A stretch of 64,000 nucleotides of DNA, taken from positions 113,669,700-113,733,699 of the forward strand of contig OV050033.1 of assembly GCA_920105625.2 (NCBI GenBank), given 5' to 3'. Shown here piece by piece: positions 25,632 through 37,389 of this stretch (the stretch's first letter is position 1; every line of letters starts with the position of its first letter). The notes beneath the pieces are model-generated. The model was not told the DNA's origin and did not search any database. It saw only the letters and a list, made by a program, of their open reading frames with translations. The DNA is from Clusia tigrina. Its lineage: Eukaryota; Arthropoda; Insecta; Diptera; Clusiidae. The position numbers and the translations under genes were made by a program.

Positions 25632-28600
25632 TCGAATACTTTATTGTTACAAAATTTCAAGGTTTTATGACGCTCCAGTAAAAAGTTACAAGCATTTGTA
25701 TGTTGCAAACTTTGATAGGTGTAGGACGTACCATATAGAAGTTAGGGCTATTTGAAGTTTTATCAGTGCTTGATTTGGGACTCAAGGGTAGCATAGCTTT
25801 GAGCGATAGCTTAAATTGACAAAAGGCTCGAGGACTTTATTGTTACAAAATTTCAAGGTTTTATGACGCTCCAGTAAAAAATTACAAGCATTTGTATGTT
25901 GCAAACTTTGATAGGTGTATGACGTACCGTATAGAAGTTAGGGTTATTTGAAGTTTTATCAGTGTTTGATTTGGGACTCAAGGGTAGCATAGCTTTGAGC
26001 GATAACTTAAATTGACAAGAGGCTCGAGTACTTTATTGTTACAAAATTTCAAGGTTTTATGACGCTCCAGTAAAAAGTTACAAGCATTTGTATGTTGCAA
26101 ATTTTATAGGTGTAGGACGTACCGTATAGAAGTTAGGGCCATTTGAAGATTTATCAGTGTTTGATTTGGGACTCAAGGGTAGCATAGCTTTGAGCGATAC
26201 CTTAAATTGACAAGAGGCTCGAGTACTTTATTGTTACAAAATTTCAAGGTTTTATGACGCTCCAGTAAAAAGTTGCAAGCATTTGTATGTTGCAAACTTT
26301 GAGAGGTGTAGGACGTACCGTATAGAAGTTAGGGCCATTTGAAGATTTATCAGTGTTTGATTTGGGACTCAAGGGTAGCATAGCTTTGAGCGATAGCTTA
26401 AATTGACAAGAGGCTCGAGCACTTTATTGTTACAAAATTTCAAGGTTTTATGACGCTCCAGTAAAAAGTTGCAAGCATTTGTATGTTGCAAACTTTGATA
26501 GGTATAGGACGTACCGTATAGAAGTTAGGGCCATTTGAAGATTTATCAGTGTTTGATTTGGGACTCAAGGGTAGCATAGCTTTGAGCGATAACTTAAATT
26601 GACAAGAGTCTCGAGCACTTTATTGTTACAAAATTTCAAGGTTTTATGACGCTCCAGTAAAAAGTTACAGGCATTTGAATGTTGCAAACTTTGATAGGTG
26701 TAGAACGTACCGTAAAGAAGTTAGGGCAATTTGAAGTTTTATCAGTGTTTGATGTGGGACTCAAGGGTAGCATAGCTTTGAGCGATTGCTTAAATTGACA
26801 AGAGGCTCGAGTACTTTATTGTTTTAAAAAATTTCAAGGTTTTATGACGCTCCAGTAAAAAGTTGCAAGCATTTGTATGTTGCAAACTTTGATAGGTGTA
26901 GGACGTACCGTATAGAAGTTAGGGCCATTTGAAGTTTTATCAGTGTTTGATTTGGGACTCAAGGGTAACATAGCTTTGAACGATAGCTTAAATTGACAAG
27001 AGGCACGAGTACTTTATTGTTACAAAATTTCAAGGTTTTATGACGCTCCAGTAAAAAGTTGCAAGCGTTTGTATGTTGGAAACTTTGATAGGTGTAGGAC
27101 GTACCGTATAGAAGTTAGTGCCATTTGAAGTTTTATCAGTGTTTGATTTGGGACTCAAGGGTAGCATAGCTTTGAGCGATAGCTTAAATTGACAAGAGGC
27201 TCGAGTACTTTATTGTTACAAAATTTCAAGGTTTTATGACGCTCCAGTAAAAAGTTACAAGCATTTGTATGTTGCAAACTTTGATAGGTGTAGGAAGTAC
27301 CGTATAGAAGTTAGGGCCATTTGAAGTTTTATCAGTGTTTGATTTGGGACGCAAGGGTAGCATAGCTTTGAGCAATAGCTTAAATTGACAAGAGGCTCGA
27401 GTACTTTATTGTTACAAAATTTCAAGGATTTATGACGCTCCAGTAAAAAGTTACAAGCATTTGTATGTTGCAAACTTTGATAGGTTTGATAGGTGTAGGA
27501 TGTACCATATAGAAGTTAGGGCTATTTGAAGAATTATCAGTGTTTGATTTGGGACTCAAGGGTAGCATAGCTTTGAGCGATAGCTTAAATTGCCAAGAGG
27601 CTCGAGTACTCTTTAGTTACAAAATTTCAAGGTTTTATGACGCTCCAGTAAAAAGTTACAGGCATTTGTATGTTGCAAACTTTGATAGGTGTAGGACGTA
27701 CCGTATAGAAGTTACGGCCATTTGAAGTTTTATCAGTGTTTGATGTGGGGCTCAAGGGTAGCATAGCTTTGAGCGATAGCTTAAATTGCCAAGAGGCTCG
27801 AGTACTCTTTAGTTACAAAATTTCAAGGTTTTATGACGCTCCAGTAAAAAGTGGCAAGCATTTGTATGTTGCAAACTTTGATAGGTGTAGGACGTACCGT
27901 ATAGAAGTTAGGGCCATTTGAAGTTTTATCAGTGTTTGATGTGGGACTCAAGGGTAGCATAGCTTTGAGCGATAGCTTAAATTGACAAGAGGCTCGAGTA
28001 CTTTATTGTTACAAAATTTCAAGGTTTTATGATGCTCCAGTAAAAAGTTAGAAGCATTTGTGTGTTGCAAACTTTGATAGGTGTAGGACGTACCGTATAG
28101 AAGTTAGGGCCATTTAAAGTTTTATCAGTGCTTGATTTGGGACTCAAGGGTAGCATAGTTTTGAGCGATAGCTTAAATTGACTCGAGTTCTTTATTGTTA
28201 CAAAATTTCAAGGTTTTATGACGCTCCAGTAAAAAGTTACAAGCATTTGTATGTTGCAAATTTTGATAGGTGTAGGACGTACCGTATAGAAGTTAGGGCC
28301 ATTTGAAGTTTTATCAGTGTTTGATTTGGGACTCAAGAGTAGCATAGCTTTGAGCGATAGCTTAAATTGACAAGAGGCTCGAGTACTTTATTGTTATAAA
28401 ATTTCAAGGTTTTATGACGCTCCAGTAAAAAGTTACAAGCATTTGTATGTTGCAAACTTTGATAGGTGTAGGACGCACCGAATAGAAGTTAGGGCCATTT
28501 GAAGTTTTATCAGTGTTTGATTTGGAACTCAAGGGTAGCATATCTTTAAGCGATAGCTTAAATTGACAAGAGGCTCGAGTACTTTATTGTTACAAAATTT

Positions 28601-28770
28601 CAAGGTTTTATGACGCTCCATTAACAAGTTACAAGCATTTGTATGTTGCAAACTTTGATAAGTGTAGGACGTACCGTATAGAAGTTAGGGCCATTTGAAG
28701 TTTTATCAGTGATTGATTTGGGATTCAAGGGTAGCATAGCTTTGAGCGATAGCTTAAATTGACAAGAGGC
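25632..28770 (+). repeat. Higher-order repeat copy C1 (16 monomers)
   Basis: It starts at CTCGAATACTTTATTG, repeated at 28771 (spacing 3139 bp). Its markers are AAAAGGCTCGAGGAC, GTAAAAAATTACAAG, AGGGTTATTTG, TTTGAGAGGTG, CATTTGAATG, GTTTTAAAAAATTTC (an insertion at 26821) and GGCACGAGTAC. It also holds the rare GGACGCACCGAATAG and CCATTAACAAG monomers that close the BC blocks. The slightly positive length against 16 x 196 reflects the A/T-tract insertion and the 9 bp duplication at 27476. Confidence 0.8.
27476..27493 (+). repeat. 9 bp tandem duplication in a monomer
   Basis: TTTGATAGG is present twice in a row (27476-27484 and 27485-27493). The otherwise matching monomer ending near 33.18 kb has one copy, so the duplication arose after the larger block was copied. 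It is a small replication-slippage event. Confidence 0.9.
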
Positions 28771-30536
28771 TCGAATACTTTATTGTTACAAAATTTCAAG
28801 GTTTTATGACGCTCCAGTAAAAAGTTACAAGCATTTGTATGTTGCAAACTTTGATAGGTGTAGGACGTACCATATAGAAGTTAGGGCTATTTGAAGTTTT
28901 ATCAGTGCTTGATTTGGGACTCAAAGGTAGCATAGCTTTGAGCGATAGCTTAAATTGACAAAAGGCTCGAGGACTTTATTGTTACAAAATTTCAAGGTTT
29001 TATGACGCTCCAGTAAAAAATTACAAGCATTTGTATGTTGCAAACTTTGATAGGTGTATGACGTACCGTATAGAAGTTAGGGTTATTTGAAGTTTTATCA
29101 GTGTTTGATTTGGGACTCAAGGGTAGCATAGCTTTGAGCGATAACTTAAATTGACAAGAGGCTCGAGTACTTTATTGTTACAAAATTTCAAGGTTTTATG
29201 ACGCTCCAGTAAAAAGTTACAGACATTTGTATGTTGCAAACTTTGATAGGTGTAGGACGTACCGTATAGAAGTTAGGGCAATTTGAAGTTTCGTCAGTGT
29301 TTGATGTGGGACTCAAGGGTAGCATAGCTTTGAGCGATAGCTTAAATTGACAAGAGGCTCGTGTACTTTATTGTTACAAAATTTCAAGGTTTTATGACGC
29401 TCCAGTAAAAAGTTACAAGCATTTGTATGTTGCAATATTTTATAGGTGTAGGACGTACCGTATAGAAGTTAGGGCCATTTGAAGATTTATCAGTGTTTGA
29501 TTTGGGACTCAAGGGTAGCATAGCCTTGAGCGATACCTTAAATTGACAAGAGGCTCGAGTACTTTATTGTTACAAAATTTCAAGGTTTTATGACGCTCCA
29601 GTAAAAAGTTGCAAGCATTTGTATGTTGCAAACTTTGAGAGGTGTAGGACGTACCGTATAGAAGTTAGGGCCATTTGAAGATTTATCAGTGTTTGATTTG
29701 GGACTCAAGGGTAGCATAGCTTTGAGCGATAGCTTAAATTGACAAGAGGCTCGAGCACTTTATTGTTACAAAATTTCAAGGTTTTATGACGCTCCAGTAA
29801 AAAGTTGCAAGCATTTGTATGTTGCAAACTTTGATAGGTATAGGACGTACCGTATAGAAGTTAGGGCCATTTGAAGATTTATCAGTGTTTGATTTGGGAC
29901 TCAAGGGTAGCATAGCTTTGAGCGATAACTTAAATTGACAAGAGGCTCGAGCACTTTATTGTTACAAAATTTCAAGGTTTTATGACGCTCCAGTAAAAAG
30001 TTACAGGCATTTGAATGTTGCAAACTTTGATAGGTGTAGAACGTACCGTAAAGAAGTTAGGGCAATTTGAAGTTTTATCAGTGTTTGATGTGGGACTCAA
30101 GGGTAGCATAGCTTTGAGCGATTGCTTAAATTGACAAGAGGCTCGAGTACTTTATTGTTTTAAAAAATTTCAAGGTTTTATGACGCTCCAGTAAAAAATT
30201 GCAAGCATTTGTATGTTGCAAACTTTGATAGGTGTAGGACGTACCGTATAGAAGTTAGGGCCATTTGAAGTTTTATCAGTGTTTGATTTGGGACTCAAGG
30301 GTAACATAGCTTTGAACGATAGCTTAAATTGACAAGAGGCACGAGTACTTTATTGTTACAAAATTTCAAGGTTTTATGACGCTCCAGTAAAAAGTTGCAA
30401 GCATTTGTATGTTGCAAACTTTGATAGGTGTAGGACTTACCGTATAGAAGTTAGGGCCATTTGAAGATTTATCAGTGTTTGATTTGGGACTCAAAGGTAG
30501 CATAGCTTTGAGCGATAGCTTAAATTGACAAAAGGC
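28771..30536 (+). repeat. Higher-order repeat copy C2
   Basis: It repeats the C1 markers in order: CTCGAATAC, AAAAGGCTCGAGGAC at 28967, GGGTTATTTG, TTTGAGAGG, CATTTGAATG, and GTTTTAAAAAATTTC at 30157. Relative to C1 it gains a monomer with GTTACAGACATTTG and GAAGTTTCGTCAG. The GGCTCGAGGAC mark then recurs at 30537, 1570 bp (8 monomers plus 2) after 28967. Confidence 0.8.
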
Positions 30537-31516
30537 TCGAGGACTTTATTGTTACAAAATTTCAAGGTTTTATGACGCTCCAGTAAAAAATTACAAGCAT
30601 TTGTATGTTGCAAACTTTGATAGGTGTATGACGTACCGTATAGAAGTTAGGGTTATTTGAAGTTTTATCAGTGTTTGATTTGGGACTCAAGGGTAGCATA
30701 GCTTTGAGCGATAACTTAAATTGACAAGAGGCTCGAGTACTTTATTGTTACAAAATTTCAAGGTTTTATGACGCTCCAGTAAAAAGTTACAGACATTTGT
30801 ATGTTGCAAACTTTGATAGGTGTAGGACGTACCGTATAGAAGTTAGGGCAATTTGAAGTTTCGTCAGTGTTTGATGTGGGACTCAAGGGTAGCATAGCTT
30901 TGAGCGATAGCTTAAATTGACAAGAGGCTCGTGTACTTTATTGTTACAAAATTTCAAGGTTTTATGACGCTCCAGTAAAAAGTTACAAGCATTTGTATGT
31001 TGCAATATTTTATAGGTGTAGGACGTACCGTATTGAAGTTAGGGCCATTTGAAGATTTATTAGTGTTTGATTTGGGACTCAAGGGTAGCATAGCTTTGAG
31101 CGATACCTTAAATTGACAAGAGGCTCGAGTACTTTATTGTTACAAAATTTCAAGGTTTTATGACGCTCCAGTAAAAAGTTGCAAGCATTTGTATGTTGCA
31201 AACTTTGAGAGGTGTAGGACGTACCGTATAGAAGTTAGGGCCATTTGAAGATTTATCAGTGTTTGATTTGGGACTCAAGGGTAGCATAGCTTTGAGCGAT
31301 AGCTTAAATTGACAAGAGGCTCGAGCACTTTATTGTTACAAAATTTCAAGGTTTTATGACGCTCCAGTAAAAAGTTGCAAGCATTTGTATGTTGCAAACT
31401 TTGATAGGTATAGGACGTACCGTATAGAAGTTAGGGCTATTTGAAGATTTATCAGTGTTTGATTTGGGACTCAAGGGTAGCATAGCTTTGAGCGATAGCT
31501 TAAATTGACAAAAGGC
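30537..31516 (+). repeat. Shortened C copy (5 monomers, 980 bp)
   Basis: It starts at the GGCTCGAGGAC mark and contains the GTTTCGTCAG, ATATTTTATAGG, TTTGAGAGG and GGTATAGGACGTACC monomers, but returns to GGCTCGAGGAC at 31517 without the CATTTGAATG / GTTTTAAAAAATT part. Exactly five monomer lengths were kept, so the truncation is in register. Confidence 0.8.
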
Positions 31517-34500
31517 TCGAGGACTTTATTGTTACAAAATTTCAAGGTTTTATGACGCTCCAGTAAAAAATTACAAGCATTTGTATGTTGCAAACTTTGA
31601 TAGGTGTATGACGTACCGTATAGAAGTTAGGGTTATTTGAAGTTTTATCAGTGTTTGATTTGGGACTCAAGGGTAGCATAGCTTTGAGCGATAACTTAAA
31701 TTGACAAGAGGCTCGAGCACTTTATTGTTACAAAATTTCAAGGTTTTATGACGCTCCAGTAAAAAGTTACAGGCATTTGAATGTTGCAAACTTTGATAGG
31801 TGTAGAACGTACCGTAAAGAAGTTAGGGCAATTTGAAGTTTTATCAGTGTTTGATGTGGGACTCAAGGGTAGTATAGCTTTGAGCGATTGCTTAAATTGA
31901 CAAGAGGCTCGAGTACTTTATTGTTTTAAAAAATTTCAAGGTTTTATGACGCTCCAGTAAAAAATTGCAAGCATTTGTATGTTGCAAACTTTGATAGGTG
32001 TAGGACGTACCGTATAGAAGTTAGGGCCATTTGAAGTTTTATCAGTGTTTGATTTGGGACTCAAGGGTAACATAGCTTTGAGCAATAGCTTAAATTGACA
32101 AGAGGCTCGAGTACTTTATTGTTACAAAATTTCAAGGATTTATGACGCTCCAGTAAAAAGTTACAAGCATTTGTATGTTGCAAACTTTGATAGGTGTAGG
32201 ATGTACCATATAGAAGTTAGGGCTATTTGAAGAATTATCAGTGTTTGATTTGGGACTCAAGGGTAGCATAGCTTTGAGCAATAGCTTAAATTGACAAGAG
32301 GCTCGAGTACTTTATTGTTACAAAATTTCAAGGATTTATGACGCTCCAGTAAAAAGTTGCAAGCATTTGTATGTTGCAAACTTTGATAGGTGTAGGACGA
32401 ACCGTATAGAAGTTAGGGCCATTTGAAGTTTTATCAGTGTTTGATTTGGGACTCAAGGGTAACATAGCTTTGAACGATAGCTTAAATTGACAAGAGGCAC
32501 GAGTACTTTATTGTTACAAAATTTCAAGGTTTTATGACGCTCCAGTAAAAAGTTGCAAGCATTTGTATGTTGCAAACTTTGATAGGTGTAGGACTTACCG
32601 TATAGAAATTAGGGCCATTTGAAGATTTATCAGTGTTTGATTTGGGACTCAAGGGTTGCATAGCTTTGAGAGATAGCTTAAATTGACAAGAGGCTCCAGT
32701 ACTTTATTGTTACAAAATTTCAAGGCTTTATGACGCTCCAGTAAAAAGTTGCAAGCGTTTGTATGTTGGAAACTTTGATAGTTGTAGGACGTACCGTATA
32801 GAAGTTAGGGCCATTTGAAGTTTTATCAGTGTTTGATTTGGGACTCAAGGGTAGCATAGCTTTGAGCGATAGCTTAAATTGACAAGAGGCTCGAGTACTT
32901 TATTGTTACAAAATTTCAAGGTTTTATGACGCTCCAGTAAAAAGTTACAAGCATTTGTATGTTGCAAACTTTGATAGGCGTAGGAAGTACCGTATAGAAG
33001 TTAGGGCCATTTGAAGTTTTATCAGTGTTTGATTTGGGACGCAAGGGTAGCATAGCTTTGAGCAATAGCTTAAATTGACAAGAGGCTCGAGTACTTTATT
33101 GTTACAAAATTTCAAGGATTTATGACGCTCCAGTAAAAAGTTACAAGCATTTGTATGTTGCAAACTTTGATAGGTGTAGGATGTACCATATAGAAGTTAG
33201 GGCTATTTGAAGAATTATCAGTGTTTGATTTGGGACTCAAGGGTAGCATAGCTTTGAGCGATAGCTTAAATTGCCAAGAGGCTAGAGTACTCTATAGTTA
33301 CAAAATTTTAAGGTTTTATGACGCTCCAGTAAAAAGTTGCAAGCATTTGTATGTTGCAAACTTTGATAGGTGTAGGACGTACCGTACAGAAGTTAGGGCC
33401 ATTTGAAGTTTTATCAGTGTTTGATTTGGGACTCAAGGGTAGCATAGTTTGAGCGATAGCTTAAATTGACAAGAGGCTCGAGTACTTTATTGTTACAAAA
33501 TTTCAAGGTTTTATGATGCTCCAGTAAAAAGTTACAAGCATTTGTGTGTTTGCAAACTTTGATAGGTGTAGGACGTACCGTATAGAAGTAAGGGCCATTT
33601 AAAGTTTTATCAGTGCTTGATTTGGGACTCAAGGGTAGCATAGTTTTGAGCGATAGCTTAAATTGACTCGAGTACTTTATTGTTACAAAATTTCAAGGTT
33701 TTATGACACTCCAGTAAAAAGTTGCAAGCATTTGTATGTTGCAAACTTTGATAGGAGTAGGACGCACTGTATAGAAGTTAGGGCCATTTGAAGTTTTATC
33801 TGTGTTTGATTTGCGACTCAAGGGTAGCATAGCTTTGAGCGATAACTTAAATTGACAAGAGGCTCGAGCACTTTATTGTTACAAAATTTCAAGGTTTTAT
33901 GACGCTCCAGTAAAAAGTTACAGGCATTTGAATGTTGCAAACTTTGATAGGTGTAGGACGTACCGTATGGAAGTTAGGGCCATTTGAAGTTTTATCAGTG
34001 TTTTATTTGGGACTCAATGGTAGCATAGCTTTGAGCGATAGGTTAAATTGACAAGAGGCTCGAGTACTTTATTGTTACATAATTTCAAAATTTTATGACG
34101 CTCCAGTAAAAAGTTACAAGAATTTGTATGTTGCAAACTTTTATAGGTGTAGGACGTACCATATAGAAGTTAGGGCTATTTGAAGTTTTATCAGTGTTTG
34201 ATTTGGGACTCAAGGGTAGCATAGCTTTGAGCGATAGCTTAAATTGACAAGAGGCTCGAGTACTTTATTGTTACAAAATTTCAAGGTTTTATGACGCTCC
34301 AGTAAAAAGTTACAGGCATTTGTATGTTGCAAACTTTGATAGGTGTAGGACGTACCGTATAGAAGTTAGGGCCATTTGAAGTTTTGTCAGTGTTTGATGT
34401 GGGACTCAAGGGTAGCATAGCTTTGAGCGATAGCTTAAATTGACAAGAGGCTCGAGTACTTTATTGTTACAAAATTTCAAGGTTTTATGACGCTCCAGTA

Positions 34501-35626
34501 AAAAGTTGCAAGCATTTGTATGTTGCAAACTTTGATAGGAGTAGGACATACCGTATAGAACTTAGGACCATTTGAAGATTTATCAGTGTTTGATTTGGGA
34601 CTCAAGGGTAGTATAGCTTTGAGCGATAGCTTAAATTGACAAGAGGCTCGAGCACTTTATTGTTACAAAATTTCAAGGTTTTATGACGCTCCAGTAAAAA
34701 GTTACAAGCATTTGTATGTTGCAAACTTTGATATGTGTATGACGTACCGTATAAAAGTTAGGGCCATTTGAAGTTTTATCTGTGTTTGATTTGCGACTCA
34801 AGGGTAGCATAGCTTTGAGCGATAACTTAAATTGACAAGAGGCTCGAGCACTTTATTGTTACAAAATTTCAAGGTTTTATGACGCTCCAGTAAAAAGTTA
34901 CAGGCATTTGAATGTTGCAAACTTTGATAGGTGTAGGACGTACCGTAAAGAAGTTAGGGCCATTTGAAGTTTTATCTGTGTTTGATGTGGGACTCAAGGG
35001 TAGCATAGCTTTGAGCGATTGGTTAAATTGACAAGAGGCTCGAGTACTTTATTGTTACAAAATTTCAAAATTTTATGACGCTCCAGTAAAAAGTTGCAAG
35101 CATTTGTATGTTGCAAACTTTGATAGGTGTAGGACGTACCGTATAGAAGTTAGGGCCATTTGAAGTTTTATCAGTGTTTGATTTAACACTCAAGGGTAGC
35201 ATAGCTTTGCGCGATAGCTTAAATTGACAAGAGGCTCGAGTACTTTATTGTTACAAAATTTCAAGGTTTTATGACGCTCCAGTAAAAAGTTACAGGCATT
35301 TGTATATTGCAAACTTAATAGGTGTAGGACGTACCGTATAGAAGTTAGGGCCATTTGAAGTTTTATCAGTGTTTGATGTGGGACTCAAGGGTAGCATAGC
35401 TTTGAACGATAGCTTAAATTAACAAGAGGCTCGAGTACTTTATTGTTACAAAATTTCAAGGTTTTATGACGCTCCAGTAAAAAGTTGCAAGCATTTGTAT
35501 GTTGCAAACTTTGATAGATGTAGGACGTACCGTATAGAAGTTAGGGCCATTTGAAGTTTTATCAGTGTTTGATTTGGGACTCAAGGGTAGCATAGCTTTG
35601 AGCGATAGCTTAAATTGACAAGAAGT
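31517..35626 (+). repeat. C-family monomers, mixed copies
   Basis: It begins with GGCTCGAGGAC, then CATTTGAATG and GTTTTAAAAAATTTC at 31923. It continues with monomers having GAGCAATAGC (CpG lost) at about 32.08, 32.28 and 33.06 kb, GGATGTACCATATAG, and a fourth copy of the AAGAGGC deletion at 33665. From about 34 kb it shades into AATTTCAAAATTTTATG and CTTAATAGGTG types that lead into the next region. It is satellite throughout. Confidence 0.8.
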
Positions 35627-37389
35627 TCGAGTACTTTATTGTTACAAAATTTTAAAGTTTTATGACGCTCCAGTAAAAAGTTACAAGCATTTGTATGTTG
35701 CAAACTTTGATAGGTGTAGGACGTACCATATAGAAGTTAGGGCCATTTGAAGTTTTATCAGTGTTTGATTTGGGACTCAAGGGTAGCATAGCTTTGAGCG
35801 ATAGCTTAAATTGGCAAGAGGCTCGAGCACTTTATTGTTACAAAATTTCAAGGTTTTATGACGCTCCAGTAAAAAGTTACAAGCATTTGTATGTTGCCAA
35901 TTTTGATAGGTGTATGACGTACCCTATAGAATTTAGGGCCCTTTGAAGTTCTATCAGTGTTTGATTTGGGACTCAAGGGTAGCATAGCTTTGAGCGATAA
36001 CTTAAATTGACAAGAGGCTCGAGCACTTTATTGTTACAAAATTTCAAGATTTTATGACGCTCCAGTAAAAAGTTACAGGCATTTGTATGTTGCAAACTTT
36101 GATAGGTGTAGGACGTACCGTATAGAAGTTAGGGCCATTTGAAGTTTTATCAGTGTTTGATGTGGGACTCAAGGGTAGCATAGCTTTGAGCGATAGCTTA
36201 AATTGACAAGAGGCTCGAGTACTTTATTGTTACAAAATTTCAAGGTTTTATGACGCTCCAGTAAAAAGTTACAAACATTTGTATGTTGCAAACTTTGATA
36301 TGTGTAGGACGTACCGTATAGAAGTTAGGGCCTTTTGAAGATTTATCAGTGTTTGGTTTGGGATTCAAAGGTAGCATAGCTTTGAGCGATAGCTTAAATT
36401 GACAAGAGGCTCGAGTACTTTATTGTTACAAAATTTCAAGGTTTTATGACGCTCCAGTAAAAAGTTACAAGCATTTGTATGTTGCAAACTTTGATAGGCG
36501 TAGGACGTACCGTATAGAAGTTAGGGCCATTTGAAGTTTTATCAGTGTTTGATTTGGGACTCAAGGGTAGCATAGCTTTGAGCGATAGCTTAAATTGACA
36601 AGAGGCTCTTGTACTTTATTGTTACAAAATTTCAAGGTTTTATGACGCTCCAGTAAAAAGTTGCAAGCATTTGTATGTTGCAAACTTTGATAGGTGTAGG
36701 ACGTACCGTATAGAAGTTAGGGCCATTTGAAGTTTTATCAAAGTTTGATGTGGGACTCAAGGGTAGCATAGCTTTGAACGATAGCTTAAATTGACAAGAG
36801 GCTCGAGTACTTTATTGTTACAAAATTTCAAGGTTTTATGACGCTCCAGTAAAAAGTTGCAAGCATTTGTATGTTGCAAACTTTGATAGATGTAGGACGG
36901 ACCGTATAGAAGTTAGGGCCATTTGAAGTTTTATCAGTGTTTGATTTGGGACTCAAGGGTAGCATAGCTTTGAGCGATAGCTTAAATTGACAAGAAGTTC
37001 GAGTACTTTATTGTTACAAAATTTCAAGGTTTTATGACGCTCCAGTAAAAAGTTACAGGCATTTGTATATTGCAAACTTAATAGGTGTAGGACGTACCGT
37101 ATAGAAGTTAGGGCCATTTGAAGTTTTATCAATGTTTGATGTGGGACTCAAGGGTAGCATAGCTTTGAACGATAGCTGAAATTGACAAGAGGCTCGAGTA
37201 CTTTATTGTTACAAAATTTCAAGGTTTTATGACGCTCCCGTAAAAAGTTGCAAGCATTTGTATGTTGCAAACTTTGATAGATGTAGGACGGACCGTATAG
37301 AAGTTAGGGCCATTTGAAGTTTTATCAGTGTTTGATTTGGGACTCAAGGGTACCATAGCTTTGAGCGATAGCTTAAATTGACAAGAAGT
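35627..37389 (+). repeat. Higher-order repeat copy D1 (9 monomers)
   Basis: It starts with the AAGAAGTTCGAG monomer preceding a distinctive unit with TTGGCAAGAGGCTCGAGCAC, GTTGCCAATTTTG, GTACCCTATAGAATTTAG and GAAGTTCTATCAG. That unit recurs at spacings of 1763, 3918, 1567 and 2348 bp. Private markers such as GGCTCTTGTAC and TATATTGCAAACTTAATAGG fix the order inside the block. Confidence 0.85.
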
